A stretch of 64,000 nucleotides of DNA from Methylobacteriaceae bacterium (GCA_947444195.1 CANEZL010000009.1:82908-146907); one strand, 5' to 3'; shown: positions 16,244-25,773, counted from the first letter of the stretch. Notes: generated by a model from the letters alone, not told the origin. Made by a program: numbers and translations.

Positions 16244-17158
16244 ATGGCTCGCTCCAGGCTCCGTGCTTTGGCGCGCTCCCTCACGCTCGCTGCGAGCGTC
16301 GGTGCGCCGTGCCTCGCCCATGCCGCCGATCTGCTGCCGCTGCCCCCGCCGCCGCCGCCGCCTCCGCCCCCCGTCGAGGTCGGCGGCGGCTGGTACCTGC
16401 GCGGCGATGTCGGCGTCAGCGCCCTGCGCCTCAACAAGTTCGAGGGCGTCGACAAGGTCGGCTATCCGCAGCCGGAGGGCGGCTACGTTCGCGAGCAGCT
16501 CGAGATCGGCGATCAGGCCTTCGCCGGCGCCGGCGTCGGCTACCAGTTCAACGCGTGGCTGCGCGGCGACATCACCGCCGAGTACCGCACCTCGGCGAGC
16601 CTGCGCTTCGGCGAGAGCTTCGCGGTGGCCGGCTACTACGACCACGGGGGCAACTACATCCCCGGCGGCAAGGGCCTCGACTTCTACAACGGCCACATCT
16701 CCTCGGTCGTGGCGATGGCCAACGGCTACATCGACCTCGGCAACTGGTACGGCGCCACGCCCTTCATCGGCGGCGGCGTGGGCACCGCCTTCCACCACAC
16801 CAGCAGCATGACCGATTTCGGGGCCGGGACGGCCGCGGGCGGCGCGGGCGTGATCGCGGCGCACCACACCACCAGCTTCGCCTGGGCGCTCCATGCCGGT
16901 GTGGGCTTCGCCGTCACGCCGAACCTGAAGCTCGAAGTCGCCTACCGCTACATGAACCTCGGCGATGCCAAGACGGGCGTGCTGACCTGCCTGACCCAGG
17001 ACAGCTGCCCCGGCACCACCTACAAGTTCAAGGAGATCGAGGCGCACGACGTGAAGGTCGGCTTCCGCTACCTGCTCGGCGGCGTCGCCGTGGCGGCCAT
17101 GCCGCCGCTGATGAGCGACTACCAGCCGGCCCCGGGCCCGCTCGTGCGCAAGTACTGA
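16244..17158 (+). CDS. Outer-membrane beta-barrel protein (Omp25/31-like) with polyproline stretch
   Basis: A 304-residue exported protein read from ATG 16244 (AAGGAA upstream); a GTG at 16229 is an alternative. The signal peptide ends at HAADLL, the Ala-Ala-Asp start typical of Hyphomicrobiales porins. Ten consecutive prolines follow (about 32-42), then VEVGGGWYLRGDVG and an eight-strand barrel with amphipathic strands such as LGNWYGATPFIGGGVGTAF and LKLEVAYRYMNLGD. The C-terminal part includes HDVKVGFRYLLGG and a short tail ending in Tyr. Closely similar in layout to the next gene. Pore function is inferred. Confidence 0.88.
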   Translation: MARSRLRALARSLTLAASVGAPCLAHAADLLPLPPPPPPPPPPVEVGGGWYLRGDVGVSALRLNKFEGVDKVGYPQPEGGYVREQLEIGDQAFAGAGVGYQFNAWLRGDITAEYRTSASLRFGESFAVAGYYDHGGNYIPGGKGLDFYNGHISSVVAMANGYIDLGNWYGATPFIGGGVGTAFHHTSSMTDFGAGTAAGGAGVIAAHHTTSFAWALHAGVGFAVTPNLKLEVAYRYMNLGDAKTGVLTCLTQDSCPGTTYKFKEIEAHDVKVGFRYLLGGVAVAAMPPLMSDYQPAPGPLVRKY

Positions 17159-17182
17159 GCCCACGTCAGCACGCTCGTTCGG

Positions 17183-17221
17183 GGGCGGCGCGGAGGAGAT
17201 CCGCGCCGCCCTTTCTCGTTT
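17183..17221 (+). terminator. Rho-independent terminator after first porin gene
   Basis: A perfect 12-base stem GGGCGGCGCGGA / TCCGCGCCGCCC with loop GGAGA (17183-17211) is followed by TTTCTCGTTT. It lies 24 bases after the porin stop. Confidence 0.9.
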
Positions 17222-17364
17222 CTCTCCGGAACACTGCGCGATGCTGCACGCTGCGCCCGCAGGGTGAGCAGGGCGTTAGGGTTAAGCAGTTCACAAGCTT
17301 TGTGCGCGAAGATGAGGTCTGAGCCGGATCGATCCGGTTGCGGCATCGGGCGCCGGAGTTAAGG

Positions 17365-18210
17365 ATGACAGCGTATCAGGTTCGGCCGGTTCTCGCGGCC
17401 CTTCTCCTCTCGGCCGGGCTCGGCCAGGCGCAGGCCGCGGACCTTCTTCCGACGCTGCCGCCGCCGCCCCCGCCGCCGGTGGCGCCTCCCGTCGAGATCG
17501 GTTCCGGCTGGTATCTGCGCGGCGACTTCACCCAGGCCCATTACGGCCGCCCCCACGACGACACCCGGCCCGATCCGAAAGATCCGGGCACGCCGCCCCT
17601 GGTCGGCCTGCGCGTGGGCGATGCCGGCGGCTACGGCGGCGGTATCGGCTACCGGATCAACCCGTGGCTGCGTATCGACGCGACGATCGACCAGCGGACG
17701 GACAGCCGCTTCCGCGCCTTCTCCTCGCGCTCGAACTTCGTGACGGGCGCCAATGTCGAGACCGGTCGCCTCGACGCGCTGACCGCCCTCGTGAACGTCT
17801 ATGCCGACCTCGGCACGTGGTGGGGCTTCACCCCCTATATCGGCGCGGGCGTCGGCGTGGCCGATACCGGCACGCACCGCAACTTCACGCAGACCGCCTG
17901 CTTCATCGACGCCTGCGACGGCACGCCGGGCAAGGGTCTGCGCGAGCCGGTCCGGCGTCCGGGCCGCGCCGTCGCCTCGCTGGCCTGGGCGCTCACGGGC
18001 GGCGTCTCCTACAGCCTCGGCAACGGCCTGAGCCTCGACGCCGCCTATCGCTACGTGGATCTCGGCAAGGTGCGCACGGGCATCGACAGCTACGGCTACG
18101 GCACCCGCCTGAAGGACCTCACCGCCAGCGAGTTCCGCATCGGCCTGCGCTACGACTTCGCCGGCCTGTCGCCGACGATCCCGGTGGGCGGATCGCCCTA
18201 CGGCAACTGA
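17365..18210 (+). CDS. Outer-membrane beta-barrel protein, paralogue with Pro-rich stretch
   Basis: A 281-residue exported barrel protein starting at ATG 17365 (GGAGTTAAGG upstream). The signal peptide ends near QAADLLP; a Pro-rich stretch (about 34-49) leads into VEIGSGWYLRGDF, matching the preceding porin. Later strands include TWWGFTPYIGAGVGVADTG, SLDAAYRYVDLGKVRTGID and ASEFRIGLRYDF. It is a diverged tandem duplicate of the gene at 16244, with its own promoter region after a strong terminator. Exact channel role unknown. Confidence 0.87.
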   Translation: MTAYQVRPVLAALLLSAGLGQAQAADLLPTLPPPPPPPVAPPVEIGSGWYLRGDFTQAHYGRPHDDTRPDPKDPGTPPLVGLRVGDAGGYGGGIGYRINPWLRIDATIDQRTDSRFRAFSSRSNFVTGANVETGRLDALTALVNVYADLGTWWGFTPYIGAGVGVADTGTHRNFTQTACFIDACDGTPGKGLREPVRRPGRAVASLAWALTGGVSYSLGNGLSLDAAYRYVDLGKVRTGIDSYGYGTRLKDLTASEFRIGLRYDFAGLSPTIPVGGSPYGN

Positions 18211-18259
18211 GCCCGGCCGCGCGGCCCCGCGGGGACGCGGCGCCTGCGACGAGACCCCT

Positions 18260-18293
18260 GCGAGGCCCGAGCCGCACCCGGCCCGGGCCTCGC
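18260..18293 (+). terminator. Likely terminator hairpin after second porin gene
   Basis: GCGAGGCCCG (18260-18269) and CGGGCCTCGC (18284-18293) form a perfect 10-base stem with a 14-base loop. Only a poor T-run follows (TGCGTTCC), so termination is less sure than at 17183. Confidence 0.5.
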
Positions 18294-18431
18294 TGCGTTC
18301 CGGAAGTCCGCGGGCTTTCACATTTCAGGACGGTCCGGCGCGACGAGAGAAACGGAGGATTAAGGTTACTGGGGCAAGAATCGCTTCGTGTTCCGTATTT
18401 CGGCGGTAGGTCCGCCACGGGGATCCGACCG

Positions 18432-19349
18432 ATGCGTACCCTGTCCTTCGCAATACTGGCGGCCCTCGGCCTCGCCGCCGCGCCTGTGCAGGCGGCCGAC
18501 CTGGGATACGACTTCCTGCGCGGCACCGATTACAGCGAGCCGGCCTTCGTCTCCACTCCGCTGATCGACTGGAGCGGCGCCTATGTGGGCGCCCACGGCG
18601 GCTACAGCAACGCCGCCATGGGCTTCCGGAACGTGTTCCAGTCCCTGGTCTACAGCGAGTCGCGGCTGACCTCGGGCGAGGAGAATTTCGGCGCCTCGAC
18701 CCTGCTCAACCCGCCCGCGCGCCGGTCGCGGGGCGGCAGCTTCGGCGGCTATGCGGGCTACAACGTCCAGTACGGCGACTTCGTCTTCGGTCTCGAAGGC
18801 GACTACACCTGGCTCGACCGCACCGGCCTGAGCGGCGACGCCCTCGCCCGCGTGAAGTCCACCAACGACGGCATGCTCGAGCGCATCGCCCTCAGCGGCG
18901 TCTCGGCGACCCGCATCGCGGATTACGGCACCATCCGCGCGCGCCTGGGCTACGCCTACGGCAACTTCCTCCCCTACGTCACCGGCGGCGTCGCCATCGG
19001 GCGCATGCAGATCACCGACAGCGTCGCCTACCGCAACTACGGCTACAACCTCGCCACCTACAACGCGAACCAGGCCCTAACCCCCGACAAGAACCCGGCC
19101 TACGTGACGAATTTCGGCTACACCGCCTTCTCGCAGGGCAGCCCCGAGAGCAGCTTCCCCTACACCTGGAACATCGCCCGGCACCGCTCGAAGGTCGTCG
19201 GCGGCATCGCCCTGGGCGCCGGCCTCGAATACGCCGTGACGCAGAACATCATCCTGCGCGGCGAGTACCAGTACGTGCTCCTCGACGATTTCGCCGGCCA
19301 CAAGTCGAACATCAACACCGTTCGCGGCGGCGCCGCCGTGAAGTTCTGA
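18432..19349 (+). CDS. Outer-membrane beta-barrel protein (Omp25/Omp31 porin type)
   Basis: A 305-residue exported protein, ATG 18432. The signal peptide ends at VQAADLGYD. The barrel shows the Omp25/31 markers WSGAYVGAHGGYSNA, GGSFGGYAGYNVQYGDFVFG and LEGDYTWLD, then GTIRARLGYAYGNFLPYVTG, and it ends in Phe, the usual Bam recognition residue. It lacks the polyproline stretch of the two upstream barrels and so belongs to a different subgroup, closer to the truncated porin at 63846. In-frame sequence upstream of this ATG belongs to the previous gene's wrong frame. Confidence 0.88.
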   Translation: MRTLSFAILAALGLAAAPVQAADLGYDFLRGTDYSEPAFVSTPLIDWSGAYVGAHGGYSNAAMGFRNVFQSLVYSESRLTSGEENFGASTLLNPPARRSRGGSFGGYAGYNVQYGDFVFGLEGDYTWLDRTGLSGDALARVKSTNDGMLERIALSGVSATRIADYGTIRARLGYAYGNFLPYVTGGVAIGRMQITDSVAYRNYGYNLATYNANQALTPDKNPAYVTNFGYTAFSQGSPESSFPYTWNIARHRSKVVGGIALGAGLEYAVTQNIILRGEYQYVLLDDFAGHKSNINTVRGGAAVKF

Positions 19350-19357
19350 GGCCGCCG

Positions 19358-19615
19358 ATGCGCACCCCCCGCACCCGGTCCCCGCTCGCCCCGGCGGCGC
19401 TCGCCGCGCTCGCCGCCACCCTGGCGCTCCTCGATCCGGCGGCGGCGCAGATGGGGCCGCCGCGTCCCTGCGGCCCGCCGCCCTGCCGCCTCCCGCCGCA
19501 CTCGGCCCGGCCGATGCCGTTCCAGGGGCCTCCGGTGATCGTCCAGGGCTACCTGCCGCGCAACTACGCCCTGCCGATCTACAACGAGCCGCCGGCCCGG
19601 CCCCCCGCCTACTGA
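19358..19615 (+). CDS. Small secreted proline-rich hypothetical protein
   Basis: An 85-residue protein only 8 bases after the porin stop, so probably co-transcribed. It has a signal peptide (residues 1-30, cleavage near AAAQMG) and a short mature part rich in Pro, with a Cys pair (PCGPPPCRLPP) and the end RNYALPIYNEPPARPPAY. I do not recognise a family. Codon bias fits a real gene. A role linked to the preceding barrel is possible but not shown. Confidence 0.6.
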   Translation: MRTPRTRSPLAPAALAALAATLALLDPAAAQMGPPRPCGPPPCRLPPHSARPMPFQGPPVIVQGYLPRNYALPIYNEPPARPPAY

Positions 19616-19707
19616 CGGCGCCTCGGGCGAACCTTGAGCGCGGCGACGCATTATGAGGCGACGGAGCGTGCGCGGACCGGCGCCTCCGGGACGGAGCCTC
19701 GCGCGCG

Positions 19708-20178
19708 ATGATGACCTTGAGCCTTCTCGTCGTCTTCGCCTCGCGCTGCCTGCTCGTGATCCTGTTCCTGCCGTTCTCCGCCGCCGACAAGATCTTCAAC
19801 TTCTCCGGCGCGGTGGGGCAGGCGCGCGAGATCGCACCCTCCCGCGGCCTGGCGCGGGGGCTGATCCTCGCCGGCCTCTTCGTCGAGATCGTGATGTCCC
19901 TCGGGGTGATCACCGGCATCGGCGACCGCCTCGCGGCCTTCGTCCTCGCGGGATACTGCATGACGACGGCGCTGCTCTGGAAGCAGTTCTGGAAGCCCGG
20001 CGACTTCTGGGCGGGCGGGGAGGGCCGGACGCTGTTCTGGGACTTCCTGAAGAACTTCTCCCTCGCCGCCGGCTTCCTGCTCGTCACCTTCGGCACGAGC
20101 GCCACGGCGGTGCAGGACTTCCTCGCCCATCCCGCCGCCTCGTCGAACCCGTACCGGCTGGAAGCGCCCCCGCGCTGA
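19708..20178 (+). CDS. DoxX-like family membrane protein
   Basis: A 156-residue protein with about four membrane helices. The pattern SRCLLVILFLPFSAADKIFN, GLILAGLFVEIVMSLGVITG and GYCMTTALLWKQFW followed by LFWDFLKNFSLAAGFLLV resembles DoxX/SURF4-like proteins, including the FWDFLKN motif near the third helix. Function in this family is poorly known. The gene stands between the porin cluster and the convergent cyo operon. Confidence 0.8.
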   Translation: MMTLSLLVVFASRCLLVILFLPFSAADKIFNFSGAVGQAREIAPSRGLARGLILAGLFVEIVMSLGVITGIGDRLAAFVLAGYCMTTALLWKQFWKPGDFWAGGEGRTLFWDFLKNFSLAAGFLLVTFGTSATAVQDFLAHPAASSNPYRLEAPPR

Positions 20179-20236
20179 CGGGCGCGGCTCGCAGCCGCTG
20201 AACGGGCGGAGAGCGGCGTCCGCTTCGGCGGAGAGC

Positions 20237-20305
20237 GCTCTATCTCATTGTGGTCGCACGATGATCCCGAGAAACTGGTTTCCACTTTCTCGCATCGTGC
20301 TCTAA
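20237..20305 (-). repeat. Palindromic dispersed repeat, copy 1 (end of cyo operon)
   Basis: About 69 bases; GCACGATG/CATCGTGC and GAGAAA/TTTCTC form a long hairpin. The reverse complement of the copy at 25504 matches it closely (GTTTCCACTTTCTCGCATCG is identical). Its outer edge reads TAGAGC on the minus strand and provides the TAG stop codon of cyoD. Confidence 0.85.
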
Positions 20306-20844
20306 GGGTGGCCCATATGCGGGCCTGCCGGCATCATGTTCTGGTTCATGTGCATCATGATCCAGAGCGTGCCCCCGACCAGCAGGAGGACGATCAGCAC
20401 GCCGAAGGCCAGCGCCAGGGCGTTGTTGATGCTGTCGGGCGCGGTGGTAAGGTGCAGGAAGAACACGAGGTGGACGCCCACCTGCGCGAGCCCGAACACG
20501 ATCAGCGCCACCGGCACCGCCGGCGCGTAGACGAGGTCGGTGGCCGAGACCGCGAAGGAGATCGCGGTGAGGAGCGCGGCCAGCGCGAACCCGATCAGGT
20601 AGGTGCGCACGCTCGACCGGACGTCCTCCTCCGTCCGCTGCTGGCCCGGGGCGGTGTCGCCGTGGCGGCGCGGCGCGGCCTGCCGGCCCTCCGGGGCATC
20701 GGGCGCGCCCGTGTCCGGTGATGCGGGGCTCATGGCGTGGCGGCCCTTCCGGCTCAGATGTTCCAGGATCGCGAGGCCCGCGAGGCCGGCGAGCGCCTTG
20801 CCCAGCCGCGCGGCGATCGATGGGGAGGGCGGGGGCGCGCTCAC
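20302..20844 (-). CDS. cyoD: Cytochrome o ubiquinol oxidase subunit IV (CyoD)
   Basis: A 180-residue subunit IV read from GTG 20844, which overlaps the cyoC stop (GTGA). ATG 20733 would give 143 residues, closer to the family's usual length, but the extra 37 codons keep strong coding bias. The extension and the following Pro/Gln-rich segment are specific to this lineage. Three membrane helices follow: TYLIGFALAALLTAISFAVS, AVPVALIVFGLAQVGVHLVF and ALALAFGVLIVLLLVGGTLW. It stabilises the oxidase assembly. The stop lies in a dispersed repeat. Confidence 0.9.
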   Translation of the reverse strand: MSAPPPSPSIAARLGKALAGLAGLAILEHLSRKGRHAMSPASPDTGAPDAPEGRQAAPRRHGDTAPGQQRTEEDVRSSVRTYLIGFALAALLTAISFAVSATDLVYAPAVPVALIVFGLAQVGVHLVFFLHLTTAPDSINNALALAFGVLIVLLLVGGTLWIMMHMNQNMMPAGPHMGHP

Positions 20845-21530
20845 GGGCGCAGGCCCATCAGGTAGACCACCGTGAAGACGCCGACCCAGACGATGTCGAG
20901 GGCGTGCCAGAACAGGCTCCAGCAGGTGGTGCGCCGCACGACGTCGTCCCGGAAGCCCTTGGCCGCCACCTGCGCCATCATCGTGAGCAGCCAGAGCAGG
21001 CCCACGCTCACGTGCAGGCCGTGGCAGCCCACCAGGGTGTAGAGGGCGGAGAGGAAGGCCGAGCGGCTCGGGACGGCGCCCTTGGCCACGAGCCCGGCGA
21101 ATTCCTGAACCTCCAGGGCCAGGAAGCCGGCCCCGAGGGCCGCGGTGGCGAGCATGGCGGCCTGGAACCAGAACCGGTTGCGCACCCGCATGGCCACGAC
21201 CGCGAGGCCGCAGGTGACGCTCGACATGAGCAGGCAGGCGGTCTCCAGGGCGACGTGCCCGCGCTCGAACAGCTGCGCCCCCGTCGGGCCCCCCGCGGTG
21301 GCGTCCTTCAGGACGGCGTAGGCGGCAAACAGCGTGGCGAAGGTGACGAAGTCGGCGAGGATGAAGATCCAGAATCCGTAGCCCACCACGATGTGCTTGG
21401 GGGAGGGGCCCCCCGCGCCGTGGCCGGTGGATTCGTCGTCACCTCCCGCGCCGCGGCCCAGGCGGTAGGGGTCCTGCGTCCGCTCCGGCGGGGCGCCCTC
21501 GGCGGGCGCGGCGAAGGCGGCGGCGCTCAC
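20841..21530 (-). CDS. cyoC: Cytochrome o ubiquinol oxidase subunit III (CyoC)
   Basis: A 229-residue heme-copper oxidase subunit III. GTG 21530 overlaps the cyoB stop (GTGA). A 45-residue polar N-terminus precedes five membrane helices: [73 protein letters not shown] and [20 protein letters not shown]. The GCHGLHV and WHALDIVW motifs are those of CyoC/COX3. It works in the inner membrane with CyoA, B and D. Confidence 0.95.
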   Translation of the reverse strand: MSAAAFAAPAEGAPPERTQDPYRLGRGAGGDDESTGHGAGGPSPKHIVVGYGFWIFILADFVTFATLFAAYAVLKDATAGGPTGAQLFERGHVALETACLLMSSVTCGLAVVAMRVRNRFWFQAAMLATAALGAGFLALEVQEFAGLVAKGAVPSRSAFLSALYTLVGCHGLHVSVGLLWLLTMMAQVAAKGFRDDVVRRTTCWSLFWHALDIVWVGVFTVVYLMGLRP

Positions 21531-23530
21531 GCGGCGGTCTCCATCGCGTCCAGGGCCTCGCCCCGCACCCGGCGGTTCTCGGCGTCGATCTCGGCGACCC
21601 GCGCGGCGGGGATCTCGTCCTCCGTCCGGTCGCGCCAGGCGAAGACCACGAAGGTGGCGTAGGCCCCCACCAGACCGGCGATGGCCATCCACCAGATGTG
21701 CCAGATCAGGGCGAAGCCGATCAGCGTGGCGAAGAAGGCGCAGACGAAGCCGGTCGGGCTGTTGCGCGGCATCTCGATCGCCGCGTAGCGCGGCGTGTCG
21801 GGCAGCCGGTGCCGGTCGTGGATGCGCGCCTTGACCGTCCAGTAGGGCTCCTCGCCGTGGATGTCGGGCAGCACCGCGAAGTTGAAGGCGGGCGGGGGCG
21901 AGGCCGTCGACCATTCGAGGGAGCGCCCGTCCCACGGGTCGCCGGTGGTGTCGCGCAGGGCCTCGCGGCCCCGGATCGAGACGACGAGCTGGACGATCTG
22001 GCAGGCGATGCCGGCCAGGATGGTGAGCGCGCCCAGCAGCGCCACGAGGAGCCAGGGCCGCCACTCCGCCACCGTGTAGTGCTGCAGGCGGCGCGTCATG
22101 CCGTCGAGGCCGGTGACGTAGAGCGGCCCGAAGGCGAGCCAGAAGCCGATCTGCCAGAACCAGAACGAGGCCTTGCCCCAGCCCTCGTGCAGCCGGAAGC
22201 CGAAGGCCTTGGGGAACCAGTAGGTGTAGCCGGCGAACGCCCCGAACAGCACGCCGCCGATGATGACGTTGTGGAAGTGGGCCACGAGGAAGGTCGAGTT
22301 GTGCAGCACGAAGTCGACCGGCGGGATCGCGAGCAGCACCCCGGTCATGCCGCCCACCACGAAGGTGAGCATGAAGCCGACCGACCAGAGCATCGCCGCG
22401 CTCATGCGCACGGTGCCGCCGTACATGGTGAAGAGCCAGTTGAAGACCTTCACCCCGGTGGGCACGGCGATGATCATCGACATGACGCCGAAGACGCCGT
22501 TCACGTCGGCGCCCGCGCCCATCGTGAAGAAGTGGTGCAGCCAGACCATGAAGGCGAGCAGGCAGATCGCCATGGTCGCCATCACCATCGAGCGGTAGCC
22601 GAACAGGGGCTTGCCCGAGAAGGTCGAGACCACCTCCGAGAACACGCCGAAGGCCGGCAGGATGAGGATGTAGACCTCCGGGTGCCCCCAGGCCCAGATC
22701 AGGGACATGAACAGCATCGAGTTGCCGCCGTTCGTGTCGGTGAAGAACTGGAAGCCGAGGTAGCGGTCGAGGATCAGCATCCCCGAGACGGCGGTCAGGA
22801 TCGGGAAGGCCGCGACGATGAGCAGGCTCGCGGCGAGCGAGGTCCAGCAGAACATCGGCATGCGCAGGTAGGTCATGCCCGGCGCGCGCATCTTGAGGAT
22901 CGTGGTGACGAAGTTGATGCCCGTCATCAGCGTGCCGATCCCGGAGATCGACAGCGCCCAGAGCCAGTAATCCACCCCGACGCCGGGGGAGTAGGTGATC
23001 CCGGAGAGCGGCGGGTAGGGCAGCCACCCGGTGCGCTGGAACTCGCCGACGACGAGGGAGAGGTTGACGAGGAGCGCCCCCGAGCAGGTGAGCCAGAAGG
23101 AGACCGAGTTCAGGGTCGGGAAGGCCACGTCGCGCACGCCGAGCTGGAGCGGCAGCACGAAGTTCATCAGCCCGATCAGGAACGGCATCGCCACGAAGAA
23201 GATCATGATCGTGCCGTGGGCGGAGAAGACCTGGTTGTAGTGCTCGGGGGGCAGGTAGCCGGGCGCGTCGTAGGCCAGCGCCTGCTGCGAGCGCATCATC
23301 ATCGCGTCGGTGAAGCCGCGCAGGAGCATGACCAGGGCGAGGATCGTGTACATCACGCCCACCCGCTTGTGGTCGACGGAGGTGATCCATTCCCGCCACA
23401 GATACGGCAGGTGCCCCTTGAGCACGATCCAGCCGAGGACGCCGAGGAGGCACAGGCCCACGAGGCCGCCCGCGGCGAGGGGGATGGGCTGGCCGAGGGG
23501 GATCGCGTCGAGGGTAAGCTTGCCGAACAC
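21527..23530 (-). CDS. cyoB: Cytochrome o ubiquinol oxidase subunit I (CyoB)
   Basis: A 667-residue catalytic subunit. The start is GTG 23530 ([15 protein letters not shown]), which aligns with the first residues of known CyoB and follows the cyoA stop after 2 bases. Heme-copper ligands are visible: the His-Tyr crosslink region [29 protein letters not shown], and the late heme-ligand helix [17 protein letters not shown]. It carries heme b, heme o3 and CuB and oxidises ubiquinol with O2 while pumping protons. A far longer in-frame reading crosses cyoA in another frame and is false. Confidence 0.97.
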   Translation of the reverse strand: MFGKLTLDAIPLGQPIPLAAGGLVGLCLLGVLGWIVLKGHLPYLWREWITSVDHKRVGVMYTILALVMLLRGFTDAMMMRSQQALAYDAPGYLPPEHYNQVFSAHGTIMIFFVAMPFLIGLMNFVLPLQLGVRDVAFPTLNSVSFWLTCSGALLVNLSLVVGEFQRTGWLPYPPLSGITYSPGVGVDYWLWALSISGIGTLMTGINFVTTILKMRAPGMTYLRMPMFCWTSLAASLLIVAAFPILTAVSGMLILDRYLGFQFFTDTNGGNSMLFMSLIWAWGHPEVYILILPAFGVFSEVVSTFSGKPLFGYRSMVMATMAICLLAFMVWLHHFFTMGAGADVNGVFGVMSMIIAVPTGVKVFNWLFTMYGGTVRMSAAMLWSVGFMLTFVVGGMTGVLLAIPPVDFVLHNSTFLVAHFHNVIIGGVLFGAFAGYTYWFPKAFGFRLHEGWGKASFWFWQIGFWLAFGPLYVTGLDGMTRRLQHYTVAEWRPWLLVALLGALTILAGIACQIVQLVVSIRGREALRDTTGDPWDGRSLEWSTASPPPAFNFAVLPDIHGEEPYWTVKARIHDRHRLPDTPRYAAIEMPRNSPTGFVCAFFATLIGFALIWHIWWMAIAGLVGAYATFVVFAWRDRTEDEIPAARVAEIDAENRRVRGEALDAMETAA

Positions 23531-23532
23531 GG

Positions 23533-24489
23533 TCAGATTCCCTGCCTGGACGGGCTCGTGGGTGTCACGCTGGGATCGGGCCGGCCAGTCTCGGGCCCCG
23601 GCCCGGGCGGGAGCACCTGGCCGACGATCCGGTCGAAGAGCCCCTCGTCCGCGAGGCGGTAGGTCGCCGGCGGGTCCTTGAGGCTCTGGCGCGTGAGCGC
23701 CTTGTAGGCCGCGTCGTCCAGAACCCGCGCCGAGCCCTGCGCGCCCTGCAGCCACGCCGCGAAGGCGGCCTCCGAGACGGCCCGCGTCTGGAAGTGCATG
23801 TCCGCGAACCCGTCGCCGCTCAGATGCGTGGACAGGCCGAGGAAGCTGCCTTCCCGGTCGGCCTTGAGGTGCAGCTGCGTGGCCATGCCGTTCATCGTGT
23901 AGATCATCGAGCCGAGCTGCGGCACGAAGAACGCGTCCCAGACGCTGGCCGAGGTCAGGCGGAAGCGCACCGGCGTGCCCACGGGCAGGACGAGCTCGTT
24001 CAGGCTCGCGACCTTCTGCTCGGGGTAGAGGAACAGCCACTTCCAATCGAGGGAGACGACCTGCACCTCCAGGGGCTTCCTCTCCCCCGGCAGCGGCTTG
24101 GCCGGATCGAGGTCGTGGCTGCCGATCCAGGCGAGGCCGCCGAGGAAGACGATGGTCATCAGCGGCACCGACCACGTCACCACCTCGATGCGGCCGGAGA
24201 AGCTCCAGTGGGGCAGGCGCCGGGCCCGCGCGTTGCCGGGCCGGAACCACCACACGAAGGCGAGCGTCGCCGCCATCGTCGGGACGACGATGCAGAGCAT
24301 GATGGCGAGCGCGTTGAGGAGGATCGTGCGCTGGCTCTCCGCCACCGGCCCGGCCGGATCGAGGACGCGCAGGGTGCAGCCGGCGAGGGCGAGCCCGAGG
24401 ACAGTCGATGCGCCGAGCCGCAGGGCGAGGCGGAGCGGGCGCGTCGATGGCCCGATATCGCGCGCGCCGGCTCGGGATCGCTCGACCAT
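23533..24489 (-). CDS. cyoA: Cytochrome o ubiquinol oxidase subunit II (CyoA)
   Basis: A 318-residue lipoprotein subunit II, first gene of the operon. The signal ends in the lipobox LALAGC (Cys about 38). Two membrane helices ([19 protein letters not shown] and [18 protein letters not shown]) precede the periplasmic cupredoxin domain with [19 protein letters not shown] and [15 protein letters not shown]. The CuA ligand Cys-x3-Cys motif is absent, which marks a quinol rather than a cytochrome c oxidase. The C-terminal CyoA domain follows. ATG 24489. Confidence 0.96.
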   Translation of the reverse strand: MVERSRAGARDIGPSTRPLRLALRLGASTVLGLALAGCTLRVLDPAGPVAESQRTILLNALAIMLCIVVPTMAATLAFVWWFRPGNARARRLPHWSFSGRIEVVTWSVPLMTIVFLGGLAWIGSHDLDPAKPLPGERKPLEVQVVSLDWKWLFLYPEQKVASLNELVLPVGTPVRFRLTSASVWDAFFVPQLGSMIYTMNGMATQLHLKADREGSFLGLSTHLSGDGFADMHFQTRAVSEAAFAAWLQGAQGSARVLDDAAYKALTRQSLKDPPATYRLADEGLFDRIVGQVLPPGPGPETGRPDPSVTPTSPSRQGI

Positions 24490-24698
24490 CGGAGACTCCG
24501 GTGAGGGCGGCCGGTCATAACAGAGGATTCGCGTCGTCGGGCCGCCGCGGCGGACACGTTCGCGCTAGCGGCGTCCGGACCGGCCGATCCGGCCACGCTT
24601 ATCTGAACCTCGGCCGGGCCGCCCTGTTCCCTGGCCCGGAGCCACGCCCGATCGCGTCGCGACCGGGCGGGATCTCATCTCCTGTCGTGGCGCTCCGG

Positions 24699-24734
24699 CA
24701 CCGAACCGGCATCCACGCCGGTGAAAGCGCTCTA
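24699..24734 (-). repeat. Possible degenerate copy of the dispersed repeat at the trmJ 3' end
   Basis: On the minus strand the trmJ stop starts TAGAGC and is followed by GTGGATGCCGGTTCGGTG-like sequence, resembling the GTGGAAACCGGT core of the copies at 20237 and 25504. The match is partial, so this copy is tentative. Confidence 0.35.
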
Positions 24735-25469
24735 TCGGCTCCGGCTCAGGGCGCGCAGCGCGCCGCGCACGGTGCGCACGTCCTGCTCGGTCATCGCCAT
24801 GCGGTGGAGCATGTCGCGCATGTTGCGGGCGATGATCTCGCGCTTCTCCGGCGGGTAGAACCCGGCCTGGGCGAGCGCCGCTTCCAGGCTGTCGAACAGG
24901 CCGAGCAGGGCCTCCCGCGTGGCGGGGGGCGACAGGAGCTCGCCGGTGAAGGGAAGCTTCGCCCGGCCCGCCGCCCGGCGCCACTCGTAGGCCATGAGCA
25001 GGACCCCCTGCGCGAGGTTCAGCGACGGGAAGTCCGGCGAGACCGGGAAGGTGACGATGGCGTCGGCGAGCGACACCTCGTCGTTGCTGAGGCCGACCCG
25101 CTCGCGCCCGAACAGGATGCCGACGCGCTGGCCCGCGCGGGCGGTGACCTGCTCCATCGCCGCCTCCGGCGCCAGCACGCGCTTCATCTGCCCGCGCTCC
25201 CGCGCGGTGGTGGCCAGCACGTGGTGGAGGTCGGCGATCGCCGCGGCCACGTCCGGATAGATCCTGGCCCCGTCGAGGACGTGCGTGGCGCCGGAGGCCG
25301 CCTCGCGCACGCCCTTCTTCGGCCAGCCGCCCTTCGGATTGACGAGGCGCAGTTCGGACAGGCCGAAATTCGCCATGGCGCGGGCGGTCATTCCGATGTT
25401 CTCGGCAAGCTGCGGCTCGACGAGGATGACGGCCGGGGCGGTTCCTTCGGGGATCTCGAGGCTTTTCAT
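24732..25469 (-). CDS. trmJ: SpoU-family RNA methyltransferase, TrmJ-like
   Basis: A 245-residue SPOUT methyltransferase, start ATG 25469 (MKSLEIPEGTAP). The three SpoU motifs are present: VEPQLAENIGMTARAMANFG, VGILFGRERVGLSNDEV and SLNLAQGVLLMAYEWRR; the trefoil-knot fold is implied. TrmJ 2'-O-methylates position 32 of tRNAs; the C-terminal helical extension fits TrmJ/LasT more than TrmH. The exact RNA target is inferred. Divergent from the EVE gene. A longer in-frame start at 25559 would translate the dispersed repeat and is rejected. Confidence 0.9.
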   Translation of the reverse strand: MKSLEIPEGTAPAVILVEPQLAENIGMTARAMANFGLSELRLVNPKGGWPKKGVREAASGATHVLDGARIYPDVAAAIADLHHVLATTARERGQMKRVLAPEAAMEQVTARAGQRVGILFGRERVGLSNDEVSLADAIVTFPVSPDFPSLNLAQGVLLMAYEWRRAAGRAKLPFTGELLSPPATREALLGLFDSLEAALAQAGFYPPEKREIIARNMRDMLHRMAMTEQDVRTVRGALRALSRSR

Positions 25470-25503
25470 GGCGGCTTGGCACGGGGGATGTCGGCCCGCT
25501 CCT

Positions 25504-25570
25504 AGAGCACGATGCGAGAAAGTGGAAACCGGTCTTTCGGGATCGTCGTGCGACCGCAAGAGGATAGGGC
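25504..25570 (+). repeat. Palindromic dispersed repeat, copy 2
   Basis: About 67 bases beginning TAGAGCACGATGCGAGAAAG; the reverse complement matches the repeat at 20237 over nearly its whole length. The ends GCACGATG and CGTCGTGC pair with one mismatch. It lies in the gap between divergent trmJ and the EVE-domain gene. Confidence 0.85.
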
Positions 25571-25602
25571 GTGCTGCCGTCTTCGTGAAAAGGCAGCACG
25601 CT
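25570..25602 (+). other. Hairpin next to dispersed repeat copy 2
   Basis: GCGTGCTGCC (25570-25579) pairs perfectly with GGCAGCACGC (25593-25602) around a 13-base loop. It directly follows the repeat and precedes the EVE gene by about 170 bases. It may be part of the repeat or an RNA leader structure; there is no T-tract. Confidence 0.5.
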
Positions 25603-25773
25603 TAAGGGCCGTTCCCGATCGCGATGCGAACGGGATGGGCGCTGCGCCCGCGCTCGCGCGGCCCGCGAGCGGACGGGGATGCGCGGCGTCGCGCGCCGGC
25701 CTATGGAGGGGCCAAGCTCGGCCGCGCGCCCCTCGAAGGCGGCGTCCCGGACCGCGGCCCCTGGGGAAACGAG

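Noticed and set aside
21531..23453. In-frame extension of cyoC to an 870-residue protein
   Set aside because: It is the wrong frame of cyoB. The GTG at 21530 overlaps the cyoB stop and gives a normal CyoC length.
25470..25559. Longer trmJ start that reads through the dispersed repeat
   Set aside because: The added residues only translate the palindromic repeat, and the same peptide appears from the copy near cyoD in another context.
20233..25602. Repeat pair as ends of an insertion sequence or transposon
   Set aside because: The two copies flank ordinary conserved genes (cyo operon, trmJ), no transposase lies between them, and target duplications are absent; they look like separate small repeats.
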